Assembly (NCBI GenBank): GCA_958446785.1
Contig: CAUCXP010000066.1
Location: forward strand, 1 to 7,576
Direction of reading: 5' to 3'
DNA: 7,576 nucleotides
DNA from: an uncultured Collinsella sp.
Lineage (GTDB): Bacteria > Actinomycetota > Coriobacteriia > Coriobacteriales > Coriobacteriaceae
In this document: positions 1 to 6,544 of the stretch, in pieces
Layout: every line of letters starts with the position of its first letter
How positions within the stretch are numbered: the stretch's first letter is position 1
Program-made: the position numbers and the translations under genes
Notes under the pieces: generated by a model
The model's input: the letters and a program-made list of their open reading frames with translations, nothing else
What the model was told of the DNA's origin: nothing
Databases searched by the model: none

Positions 1-1103
1 ATCCCGGTATAGCCGCCGGTGTAAAGTATGGGATCATCGGTCGCGAGTCGGTCATCGAAGATTTTGAGGAAGGGCTCGACAACGGCGCCGGAGCGCCGGG
101 CAGGCTCATGCTCATTACGGGAAACCGCGGCTGTGGCAAAACGGTTCTCCTGCGGGAGCTGCAACGTCTAGCCAGCGAGCGCGGATGGGCGGTTGTCTCC
201 GATTCCGCTTCGCTTGGTTTGTGCGACCGCTTGGCCGACGCGCTTCGCTCGAATAAACCCGTTGTGACGTCAATGGAGTTTGGGCCGTCGTTTGGCCGGA
301 TGTCGGTCGAGGCGGCGCGGGCAAAAGGCGAGACATTGCGAGGGCTGGTCAACGAGCGTCTCAAGAAGCTCGGTCCGGGCAAGGGCGTCTTGTTTGCGAT
401 TGACGAGGCACAATCGGTGTCTATCGAGGAACTGGCGGCTCTTGCCGTCCTCTATCAGCAGGTGCTCGGAGACCAGGATGCCACGGGCTTGCCCGATAGC
501 GACCAGCGCGGTCTTGCGCTGGCGTTCGCCGGCTTGCCCAGTATGGTTGACGATCTGCTCGAAGAGCCGAGCGTGACGTTTTTGCGGCGTGCCCAGCAGC
601 GTACGTTGGGGGCAATATCTTTGCCCAAAGTGCGCGATTCGTATATCCAGACGGTCAAAGACGCTGGTCTTTACGTTGACGCGGAGACGGCGGACCTTGC
701 GGCGCGCAAGAGCATGGGGCATCCCTATATGGTTCAGCTGGTGGGCTATTACATGTGGCGGTCTGCTGTCCGGCGTGGCTCGCAGGTCATCGAAAGGCGC
801 GATGTCGAGAATGGCCATGCGGATGCCGTCTCCGAGTTCTACGAAGCGGTTGACGCACCTCTGTATTACGGTCTGCGCAGCCCTCAGCGCCTCTTTATCG
901 AGGCTATGGCGGTTGACGAGGACAAGCCGACGCGCACGGCGGATATCATTGAGCGCTGCGACCGTACCCAGAGCTGGGCGAGTAAATATCGCGCAAGCCT
1001 GATTCGCGAGCGCGTCATCGAGGCCGCCGGATACGGCCTTGTGCGGTTTACCGTGCCCATGCTGGGCGAGTATATCCGCGACCGCGTTTTATGGCATGAG
1101 TAG
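1..1103 (+). CDS. AAA-family ATPase with C-terminal helical/winged-helix region, 5' partial
   Basis: This is an ATP-binding protein of the AAA_16/archaeal-ATPase (Orc1/Cdc6-like or STAND-like) kind. The reading frame is open from base 3, and the codons before the first ATG at 108 encode family-like sequence (GIIGRESVIEDFEEGL, then PGRLMLITG). The true start is therefore upstream of the window, and the ATG at 108 sits inside the Walker A strand. Walker A is GNRGCGKT (bases 120-143) and Walker B is VLFAIDEAQ (387-413). A sensor-1-like strand LALAFAGLPS follows. The C-terminal ~130 residues are helical, with a probable winged helix ending in VRFTVPMLGEYIRDRV. There is no signal peptide or membrane segment in the visible part, so it should be cytosolic. 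The stop TAG at 1101 overlaps or abuts the start of the UvrA-like gene, which suggests co-transcription. The substrate is unknown. Family assignment is good; the biological role is not determinable from sequence. Confidence 0.85.
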   Translation, partial: PGIAAGVKYGIIGRESVIEDFEEGLDNGAGAPGRLMLITGNRGCGKTVLLRELQRLASERGWAVVSDSASLGLCDRLADALRSNKPVVTSMEFGPSFGRMSVEAARAKGETLRGLVNERLKKLGPGKGVLFAIDEAQSVSIEELAALAVLYQQVLGDQDATGLPDSDQRGLALAFAGLPSMVDDLLEEPSVTFLRRAQQRTLGAISLPKVRDSYIQTVKDAGLYVDAETADLAARKSMGHPYMVQLVGYYMWRSAVRRGSQVIERRDVENGHADAVSEFYEAVDAPLYYGLRSPQRLFIEAMAVDEDKPTRTADIIERCDRTQSWASKYRASLIRERVIEAAGYGLVRFTVPMLGEYIRDRVLWHE

Positions 1104-3609
1104 GGTGATAAAGGTGACGGAACAGAAGATGAGCCCGCAGGCTATCGAGGTGCGCGGTGCACGTGTCCACAATCTCAAGGACATCGATATCGATATTCCG
1201 CTGGGGAGGCTCGTGGGCATTGCCGGCGTGTCGGGCTCGGGCAAGAGCTCGCTGGCGCTGGGAGTTCTTTATGCCGAGGGCTCGCGCCGTTACCTGGAGG
1301 CGCTCAGCACCTATACTCGACGTCGCCTGACGCAGGCCGAGCACGCCCAGGTGGACGAGGTATTGCACGTACCGGCGGCACTCGCGTTGCATCAGCGTCC
1401 CAGTGTGCCAGGCGTGCGCTCGACCTTTGGTACCATGACCGAGCTCAACAACAGTCTGCGTTTGCTCTTTAGCCGCTGTGCCCATCACGTGTGCCCACAT
1501 TGCGGGGCGCGTGTGGAGCCGAGCCTTAACGTGGCTGCGGGCCTGTCGCTCACGTGCCCCGCATGCGGCCGCGAGTTCTACGCGCCGAGTGCCGAGGACC
1601 TTGCCTTTAACAGCGGCGGTGCGTGCCCTACCTGCGGCGGCACCGGTGTCATGCGCGAGGTGGACGAAGCGAGCCTGGTGCCCGACGAGTCAAAGACCAT
1701 CAACGAAGGCGCGGTGCTTCCCTGGGGTACGCTCATGTGGGATCTGATGAAGCAGGTAGCCGGCGAGATGGGCGTGCGCACCGACGTGCCGTTTAACCAG
1801 CTCACGCCTCAAGAGCGCGGCATCGTGTTCCACGGTCCGGCGGTTAAAAAGCACATTCTCTACGTTCCCAAAAACGGCGAGGGCGCCACGCCGCTCGATT
1901 TTACCTATTACAACGCTGTCTATACCGTCGAGAATGCGCTCGCCAAGGTTAAGGACGACAAGGGCCTCAAGCGCGTGGCGCGCTTTTTGCGCGAGGGGCC
2001 ATGCCGTGACTGTGGCGGCACGCGTCTCTCCGAGGCCGCACGCCATCCCCAGGTGCGCGGTATCAATCTGGCGCAGGCCGCGGCCATGACATTGGGCGAG
2101 GCGATTGAGTGGGTGCGCGGGGTGCCCGCATCCTTGCCGGCCGAGATGCAGCCCATGGCAGCGGATATCTGCGATTCGTTTTTGAGCACGGCCTGTCGCC
2201 TGATCGACCTGGGCCTCGATTATCTTTCGCTCGACCGCGCCGGTGCTACGCTTTCCACGGGTGAGCGCCAGCGCGTGCAGCTTGCCCGCGTGGTGCGCAA
2301 CCGATCGACGGGTGTGCTGTATGTGCTGGACGAGCCTTCGATCGGCTTGCATCCTGCCAATGTCGACGGCCTGGTAGGCGTGATGCGCGATTTGGTGGAT
2401 GACGGCAACACCGTGGTCGTTGTCGACCACGACACGCGCGTACTGGCGGAAGCCGACTATCTGGTCGAGATGGGCCCCGTTGCCGGAGCGGGCGGCGGTC
2501 ATGTAATCGCCGCCGGTACGGTATGTGAGGTCGAGCAATCGCAGAGTAGCCGCATCGCGCCGTTCTTGCGCTCGGACCCCAAGCGCTTGCGCCCGCAGGT
2601 GGCTGACGACGAACTGTTCGATCTGGGCCATATCCGCATGGCGACCGATGCCATCCATACCGTCAAACCACTCGAAGTCGATATCCCGCGCGGCCGCCTT
2701 GTCGCGGTGACGGGTGTTTCGGGTTCGGGCAAGACGACACTGGTGCTCGAGACGCTCATCCCGGCGCTCAAGGCGCAAGCGGCCGGCGAGCGCCTGCCGA
2801 GGCACGTGCGTTGGGTCGATGCCGAGGGCATCGCGCGCGCCAACCTGATTGACGCCACGCCCATTGGCGCCAACGTGCGCTCGACGGTAGCGACCTATGC
2901 TGACATCCATGATGAGCTGCGCCGCGCCTTCGCCCGTACGCCCGAGGCCAAGGCGGCGGGGTATAAGGCGGGTGCCTTTAGCTACAACACCGGTGCCTTG
3001 CGATGCCCCACGTGCGATGGCACGGGCTCGATATCGCTTGACGTGCAGTTTTTGCCCGATGTCGAGATTGTCTGTCCTGCATGTCGTGGCTCGCGTTATG
3101 CGGATGCCGCCTCGCATATCCATCGCGAGGGCAAGGACGGCAGCCTGCTCACGTTGCCGCAACTTATGGATATGAGCGTGGACGAGGCACTCGACGCCAC
3201 GGTGGGGCTCAAGAAAGTTCAGGCGCGCCTGCAGACCTTGCACGACCTGGGCTTGGGCTATCTCACGCTCGGCGAGCCCACGCCGGCGCTCTCGGGCGGC
3301 GAGGCGCAGAGACTTAAACTTGCGAGCGAGATGGGCCGCGTGCAGGACGATGCCGTATTCGTGTTCGACGAACCCACGATCGGCCTGCATCCGCTCGATG
3401 TTCAGGTGCTGCTGAGCGTGTTTGATGGCCTCGTTGCCAAGGGCGCCACGGTTATCGTGATCGAGCACGACCTCGACCTCATCCGTAACGCCGATTACGT
3501 GATCGACATGGGTCCGGGCGGTGGCGATGCCGGCGGACAAATCGTCTGCGTCGGCACGCCGGACGACACTGCGGCCTGCTCCGCAAGCATTACCGGTCGC
3601 TACCTATAA
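1096..3609 (+). CDS. uvrA: UvrA2-like excinuclease ABC ATPase without UvrB-binding domain
   Basis: Double ABC ATPase of the UvrA family, about 837 residues against ~940 for housekeeping UvrA. Counting from ATG 1096: Walker A GVSGSGKSS 44-52; cysteine pairs 133/136, 154/157, 177/180, 303/306; first signature LSTGERQR 386-393 (usual LSGGE altered); Walker B VLYVLDEPS 407-415; second Walker A GVSGSGKTT 540-548; zinc pairs 637/640 and 660/663; second signature LSGGE 732-736; Walker B FDEPT 757-761; H-loop His791. Only 17 residues separate Cys136 from Cys154, where classical UvrA has roughly 110 residues including the UvrB-binding domain. That absence is the hallmark of the UvrA2/DrrC class, linked in other bacteria to DNA-damage tolerance or intercalating-drug resistance. 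The start is uncertain: ATG 1096 overlaps the ATPase stop by 8 bases; GTG 1114 (after GGTGAT) and ATG 1129 (after AGGTGA) are also possible. Homology to class I UvrA begins near residue 17. Confidence 0.93.
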   Translation: MSRVIKVTEQKMSPQAIEVRGARVHNLKDIDIDIPLGRLVGIAGVSGSGKSSLALGVLYAEGSRRYLEALSTYTRRRLTQAEHAQVDEVLHVPAALALHQRPSVPGVRSTFGTMTELNNSLRLLFSRCAHHVCPHCGARVEPSLNVAAGLSLTCPACGREFYAPSAEDLAFNSGGACPTCGGTGVMREVDEASLVPDESKTINEGAVLPWGTLMWDLMKQVAGEMGVRTDVPFNQLTPQERGIVFHGPAVKKHILYVPKNGEGATPLDFTYYNAVYTVENALAKVKDDKGLKRVARFLREGPCRDCGGTRLSEAARHPQVRGINLAQAAAMTLGEAIEWVRGVPASLPAEMQPMAADICDSFLSTACRLIDLGLDYLSLDRAGATLSTGERQRVQLARVVRNRSTGVLYVLDEPSIGLHPANVDGLVGVMRDLVDDGNTVVVVDHDTRVLAEADYLVEMGPVAGAGGGHVIAAGTVCEVEQSQSSRIAPFLRSDPKRLRPQVADDELFDLGHIRMATDAIHTVKPLEVDIPRGRLVAVTGVSGSGKTTLVLETLIPALKAQAAGERLPRHVRWVDAEGIARANLIDATPIGANVRSTVATYADIHDELRRAFARTPEAKAAGYKAGAFSYNTGALRCPTCDGTGSISLDVQFLPDVEIVCPACRGSRYADAASHIHREGKDGSLLTLPQLMDMSVDEALDATVGLKKVQARLQTLHDLGLGYLTLGEPTPALSGGEAQRLKLASEMGRVQDDAVFVFDEPTIGLHPLDVQVLLSVFDGLVAKGATVIVIEHDLDLIRNADYVIDMGPGGGDAGGQIVCVGTPDDTAACSASITGRYL

Positions 3610-3611
3610 CC

Positions 3612-3646
3612 GAATGTGACAAAGGGACAGTTCCTTTGTCACATTC
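3612..3646. repeat. Perfect 14-bp palindrome between convergent uvrA and trmL ends
   Basis: The left arm GAATGTGACAAAGG (3612-3625) is matched exactly by CCTTTGTCACATTC (3633-3646), with a 7-base loop GACAGTT. It starts two bases after the uvrA stop and covers the trmL stop codon (TGA at 3641-3639). It could fold in either transcript and act as a bidirectional barrier or mRNA 3'-end stabiliser, but there is no T-run on either side, so intrinsic termination is weakly supported. It has the same layout as the palindrome at 4263-4298 (arms ending AAGG, loop starting GACAG), which suggests a REP-like family. That family assignment is inference. Confidence 0.8.
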
Positions 3647-4238
3647 CCGGAAAGCCTGTCTGGCGCAGGGCCTCGTAGAGGACGATGGCGGCGCTATTGG
3701 AGAGGTTGAGTGCGCTGATGCGGTAGTCGTTCGGGTCGACGAAGTTGCCGCAGATATCCTGCCGAAGGATGGTCTTGTGGCTGTCCTCGATATGTCCGAG
3801 TGCCTCCTCGTGGGCTTCCCAAACCTCGGCATTATCGAGTGAGTCGCAATCGCGCAGCATAGGAATGCGCTCGCAGCATGTGGGCGCCGCGGCGAGCAAC
3901 TCTTCGGGAATCCCCGAGCTCTCGCTGCCAAAGACCAGATAGTCACCGTCGCGGTAGGTGCTTTGCGCATAGGTGCGGCGCGCCTTTTTGGTCAGCAGGT
4001 GCAGGCGCTCATCGGTGGGGGAGAGGGCGTTGCGCGCAAGGAAGTCCTCCCAGCCGGCATAGGTCGTCACGTCCAAGTTTTGCCAGTAGCCCAGGCCGGC
4101 GCGACGCACCGTCTTGTCGTCGAGCGAAAAGCTCAACGGCTCCACCAGATGCAGGCGGGCACCGGTAACCACGCAGGTGCGGCCGATATTGCCCGTATTG
4201 GCCGGAATCTCGGGCGCATACAGCACGATGTTGAACAT
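3639..4238 (-). CDS. trmL: TrmL-like tRNA (cytidine/uridine-34) 2'-O-methyltransferase with insert
   Basis: SPOUT-class methyltransferase that in known homologues uses S-adenosylmethionine to 2'-O-methylate the wobble nucleotide of leucine tRNAs. The product has 199 residues; typical TrmL has 155-165. Visible family motifs are NIVLYAPEIPANTGNIGR (3-20), LHLVEPLSFSLDDK (29-42), RRAGLGYW (45-52), GDYLVFGSESSGIP (98-111), RIPML (124-128) and ALNLSNSAAIVLYEALRQ (176-193). Between RIPML and the LNLSNS knot segment lie about 45 extra residues (129-174) rich in Asp and Glu, where E. coli TrmL has only a few. The start is set by a strong AAGGAG (4248-4243) four bases before ATG 4238; an open frame further upstream has no family similarity and crosses a terminator. 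The last residue and stop lie inside the 3612-3646 palindrome. It probably has its own promoter or depends on read-through from the GTPase gene. Confidence 0.9.
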   Translation of the reverse strand: MFNIVLYAPEIPANTGNIGRTCVVTGARLHLVEPLSFSLDDKTVRRAGLGYWQNLDVTTYAGWEDFLARNALSPTDERLHLLTKKARRTYAQSTYRDGDYLVFGSESSGIPEELLAAAPTCCERIPMLRDCDSLDNAEVWEAHEEALGHIEDSHKTILRQDICGNFVDPNDYRISALNLSNSAAIVLYEALRQTGFPGM

Positions 4239-4259
4239 GAATCTCCTTGGCTCAGAACG

Positions 4260-4298
4260 AAAAACCACCACGAAGGGACAGGCACCTTCGTGGTGGTT
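4260..4298 (-). terminator. Rho-independent terminator after the CobW-like GTPase gene
   Basis: Read on the - strand, the 14-bp stem is GC-rich and is followed directly by TTTTT (complement of the A-run at 4260-4264), the last two T of which belong to the arm. It begins about 40 bases after the GTPase stop and ends about 20 bases before the trmL start. It therefore most likely ends GTPase transcripts and partly insulates trmL. No T-run exists for + strand transcripts. Confidence 0.6.
4263..4298. repeat. Perfect 14-bp palindrome upstream of trmL, REP-like
   Basis: The left arm AACCACCACGAAGG (4263-4276) is matched exactly by CCTTCGTGGTGGTT (4285-4298), with an 8-base loop GACAGGCA. The inner arm end (AAGG/CCTT) and the loop start (GACAG) are the same as in the palindrome at 3612-3646, while the outer ten bases differ and are compensated on both sides. 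I recall similar GGGACAG-containing palindromes as dispersed repeats in other genomes, some near RAYT-type transposases; no such transposase is seen here. Confidence 0.8.
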
Positions 4299-4310
4299 GG
4301 CGGCTACTTT

Positions 4311-4326
4311 GCGGACAAACGTCCGC
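4311..4326 (-). other. Small perfect hairpin just after the GTPase stop
   Basis: GCGGAC (4311-4316) and GTCCGC (4321-4326) form a perfect 6-bp stem around a 4-base loop, about 10 bases downstream of the GTPase stop codon on the - strand. There is no T-run after it, so it is not a terminator by itself. It may protect the transcript 3' end together with the larger stem-loop that follows. Confidence 0.4.
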
Positions 4327-4336
4327 TTCGATAAAT

Positions 4337-5467
4337 CTAGGCGCGGTGCCAGTCGGTCAGACAGGCATCGAGGGCGGCGATGAGCGCATCCTTGTCCATG
4401 TGACGGCCGATGATGCACAGGCTCGTCATGCGGTCGCCCGTCTCGTCGTCCCAAATCTGCATGATCTCGGGGTTCTCGTCGATGATCTTCTGCTTTTCGC
4501 CCTCGGGCGCGGAGTCGACAAACAGGCCGTTTTCCATCAGGCGCATCTGGTGGCCAGCCTGCTCAAACATGTAGCACATGTCCGGATCGCCGGTCTGCCA
4601 CAGCGGACCCTTGACGCGGATGACCTCGTCGGGCCACTCCTGCTCGACAAAATCGGTGAACTTCTGCAGGTCGAACGGCTTGCGGCGCGAGTACACAAAG
4701 GTCTCGATGTCGTACTCGAGTACCTCGGGGTCGTCGTGCTCCTCGGGATGCTCCATGGCCTCGATCCAGGCGGCGGAGTTGTAGGCGCGCATAAAGTCGA
4801 AGCGGTCGGTGTCGAGCAGCTCCTCCATGGGGACCTCGCCGTTTTGGGCCTCGACAATCACGGCGTCCTTCTGCAGGCTGCGCACGATGGCCTTGAGCTC
4901 GGCGATCTGCTCAGGCGTGACGGTATCGGTCTTGTTGAGGATCAGCGTGGAGCAAAACTCGATCTGCTGGATGAGCAGGCTCTCGATGTCGTCCTCGTCG
5001 ATATCCTCTGCAAGCAGGTCGCGGCCGCCATTGAACTCATCGTACATGCGGGCGCAATCGACCACGGCCACGATGTTGTCGAGCGCGAGCTTGGGCTCGC
5101 CGTCCACCTTGGCCTCGTCGCAGAAGCTCGAGATGGTGTAGGCGATAGGGATGGGCTCGCAAATGCCCGAGGCCTCGATGATGATGTAATCGAAGTCGCC
5201 CGAATCGGCGATGCCCTGCAGCTGGTTGGCCAGGTCGTCCGAAAGCGTGCAGCAGATGCAGCCGTTGGTGAGCGGGATGAGGTCGTCGGTTTCGGAAAGG
5301 CCGCCGTCGGCGATGAGGCTGGCGTCGACGTTGATCTCGCCGATATCGTTGACGATCACGGCGGCGCGGATGCCGCCGTCGTTAGCGAGGATGTGGTTGA
5401 GCAGCGTGGTCTTGCCGGCACCGAGGTATCCGGTAAGCATGATAATCTTCACGGGTTTGTTGGGCAT
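4337..5467 (-). CDS. CobW/CobW_C (COG0523) family GTPase, putative metal chaperone
   Basis: G3E-family P-loop GTPase of 376 residues, a normal length for COG0523. Walker A GYLGAGKT is at 13-20, the metal-binding CxCC motif (GCICC) at 69-73, the switch/Walker B segment IIEASGICEP at 96-105 and the guanine-specificity motif NKTD at 178-181. The CobW C-terminal domain runs from about 255 (ETFVYSRRKPFDLQ, WPDEVIRVKGPLW). Such proteins are cytosolic and deliver zinc, cobalt or other metals to client enzymes, or act in zinc homeostasis; the metal cannot be told from sequence, and no cobalamin gene is nearby. I chose ATG 5467 because AAAGGAGGG (5479-5471) lies just before it; an upstream in-frame ATG at 5488 overlaps that region and lacks its own site. 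It has an 86-base gap from the ArsC-like gene and a terminator behind it. An imperfect dyad (5488-5512) overlaps its promoter candidate. Confidence 0.92.
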   Translation of the reverse strand: MPNKPVKIIMLTGYLGAGKTTLLNHILANDGGIRAAVIVNDIGEINVDASLIADGGLSETDDLIPLTNGCICCTLSDDLANQLQGIADSGDFDYIIIEASGICEPIPIAYTISSFCDEAKVDGEPKLALDNIVAVVDCARMYDEFNGGRDLLAEDIDEDDIESLLIQQIEFCSTLILNKTDTVTPEQIAELKAIVRSLQKDAVIVEAQNGEVPMEELLDTDRFDFMRAYNSAAWIEAMEHPEEHDDPEVLEYDIETFVYSRRKPFDLQKFTDFVEQEWPDEVIRVKGPLWQTGDPDMCYMFEQAGHQMRLMENGLFVDSAPEGEKQKIIDENPEIMQIWDDETGDRMTSLCIIGRHMDKDALIAALDACLTDWHRA

Positions 5468-5487
5468 GTGCCCTCCTTTGTTAGACA

Positions 5488-5512
5488 TGGCTTACAGTTG
5501 AATCATATGCCA
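5488..5512 (-). promoter_or_regulatory. Candidate -10 box and imperfect operator-like dyad upstream of GTPase
   Basis: On the - strand a TATGAT (5507-5502) could serve as -10 box, about 35 bases before the GTPase start; no good -35 is visible. It lies inside a 25-base imperfect inverted repeat centred on 5500, in which 8 of 12 symmetric positions pair (outer TGGC/GCCA, then TA/TA and TT/AA). This could bind a dimeric repressor, for example a metal sensor, but it does not match a Zur consensus that I know. Confidence 0.3.
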
Positions 5513-5553
5513 AACGCCTGCTCTTATACCCACGCGCTGGCAAATAACACAGG

Positions 5554-5895
5554 CTACTCCCAGGCTCCCCACACATCGGGGCAATAACCGACGGTGGCCT
5601 TTTTGCCGTTGCGCACGATGGGCTCGGCTAGAACCTGCTGATTCTCGAGCAGTTTATCGAAGCGCTGGCTAGGGGTGAGGTGCTGGATGAGCGCGAGCGT
5701 CTCCTCGTCCTTAGCCTTGGGGTTGAGCAGCTTGTCGATGCCGCCGACCGCCTGCATCACGCTCGTGAGCTCGCCCTTGCTCATCTCCTTTTCCTTAAGG
5801 TCGATAAACTGCACCTTAATGCGGCGCTCCTTAAAATAACGCTGGGCCTTCTTGGTATCGAAGGACTTCTTAGTCCCGAAGATTTGCACGTTCAT
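5554..5895 (-). CDS. ArsC/Spx-fold (arsenate reductase family) protein lacking catalytic Cys
   Basis: Small thioredoxin-fold protein of 113 residues, close to the usual 110-120 for the ArsC/YffB/Spx family. The N-terminal strand-loop-helix reads QIFGTKKSFDTKKAQRYF (4-21). The position where YffB/ArsC members carry the active Cys (IYGIKNCDT...) is Ser11. The ending PIVRNGKKATVGYCPDVW (92-109) matches the family's conserved C-terminal strand pair. The only cysteine is Cys105, so classical arsenate reductase chemistry is unlikely; the family name should be read as fold only. ATG 5895 follows a weak GGCGG site. The frame stays open upstream, but that part is antisense-like sequence inside the neighbouring gene. 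It sits 16 bases downstream of the oxidoreductase gene on the same strand and is probably co-transcribed with it. Function unknown, perhaps redox or stress-related. Confidence 0.85.
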   Translation of the reverse strand: MNVQIFGTKKSFDTKKAQRYFKERRIKVQFIDLKEKEMSKGELTSVMQAVGGIDKLLNPKAKDEETLALIQHLTPSQRFDKLLENQQVLAEPIVRNGKKATVGYCPDVWGAWE

Positions 5896-5911
5896 AGCAT
5901 GTTCCGCCGTT

Positions 5912-6535
5912 CTAACGAATGAAGTTGGTCCTAGCGCGATCGGCCTGGGGGACTTCGATGCCGGCGGCACGTCCTGCCTCGATGCAGCGCAGGAGCCAGG
6001 CCATGTTTTTGCCGATGTTTCGCATGGTGGCAAGGCCCTCGGCATCCCCATCGGCGTCGCCGGGCACGCGGCCAAACACGTTGTTCCAGTAGGTGGAGGC
6101 AACCACGGGCATTTGCTTAATGGTGAAGTACTTGTTGAGCACATCGAAGGTGGTCGACGTGCCGCCGCGACGGGCGACGGCGACTGCGGCGCCGGGTTTG
6201 TGCTCAAAGGCATGCCCGCCTGCATAGAAGGCGCGATCGAGGGCCGAAAGGATGCGGCCGCTGGGGTGCGCGTAGTAGACGGGCGAGCCAAAGACAAAAC
6301 CGTCGGCCTGCTCGGCGGCAGCGATGAGCTCGTTCACCACGTCGTCGTCAAAGGTACAGCGACCGCCAAGTTTGCCGCACTGACCGCAGCCGATGCAGTC
6401 GCGAATGGGCTTGGCGCCCAGCTGAAACACCTCGGTATCAATGCCTTCTGCATTAAGTTGCTCGGCGACTTCGGCGAGTGCGCGGGCGGTGTTGCCGTTT
6501 GCCTTGGGACTGCCATTGACCAAAAGAACCTTCAT
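5912..6535 (-). CDS. Flavodoxin-fold NAD(P)H-dependent oxidoreductase with CX2CX2CX6C motif
   Basis: FMN-dependent reductase of the NADPH-dependent FMN reductase / iron-sulfur flavoprotein group, 207 residues. The FMN phosphate loop is GSPKANGNT (8-16), and the second flavin-contact segment is GSPVYYAHPSG. Cysteines 47, 50, 53 and 60 (DCIGCGQC...RC) form CX2CX2CX6C, which fits the compact 4Fe-4S motif CX2CX2CX4-7C of archaeal iron-sulfur flavoproteins; whether a cluster is bound is inference. Other segments: FVFGSPVYY, FDVLNKYFTIKQMPVVASTYWN, and a helical C-terminus. No signal peptide; cytosolic. The start ATG 6535 is preceded by AGAGGGAG at good spacing, and MKVLLVNGSP is the classical N-terminus of the family. 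First gene of a probable two-gene unit with the ArsC-like gene. Substrate unknown (quinone, nitro compound or protein partner). Confidence 0.9.
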   Translation of the reverse strand: MKVLLVNGSPKANGNTARALAEVAEQLNAEGIDTEVFQLGAKPIRDCIGCGQCGKLGGRCTFDDDVVNELIAAAEQADGFVFGSPVYYAHPSGRILSALDRAFYAGGHAFEHKPGAAVAVARRGGTSTTFDVLNKYFTIKQMPVVASTYWNNVFGRVPGDADGDAEGLATMRNIGKNMAWLLRCIEAGRAAGIEVPQADRARTNFIR

Positions 6536-6544
6536 CACAAACTC

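Noticed and set aside
1690..3540. 616-codon open frame on the - strand opposite uvrA
   Set aside because: It has no family motif or ribosome site and lies wholly opposite a clear UvrA gene; long antisense frames are expected with GC-rich third positions.
4239..4454. N-terminal extension of the TrmL frame
   Set aside because: The extra residues have no family similarity, pass through the terminator stem and overlap the GTPase gene; AAGGAG before ATG 4238 fixes the start.
4247..5587. 446-codon open frame on the + strand opposite the CobW-like gene
   Set aside because: It reads through the terminator palindrome and shows the low-complexity Leu/Val/Asp/Gly composition of a mirror of the real gene.
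5896..6297. N-terminal extension of the ArsC-like frame as a possible fusion
   Set aside because: It is an out-of-frame reading of the oxidoreductase gene, rich in Ser/Pro/Ala, while the family begins at MNVQIFG.
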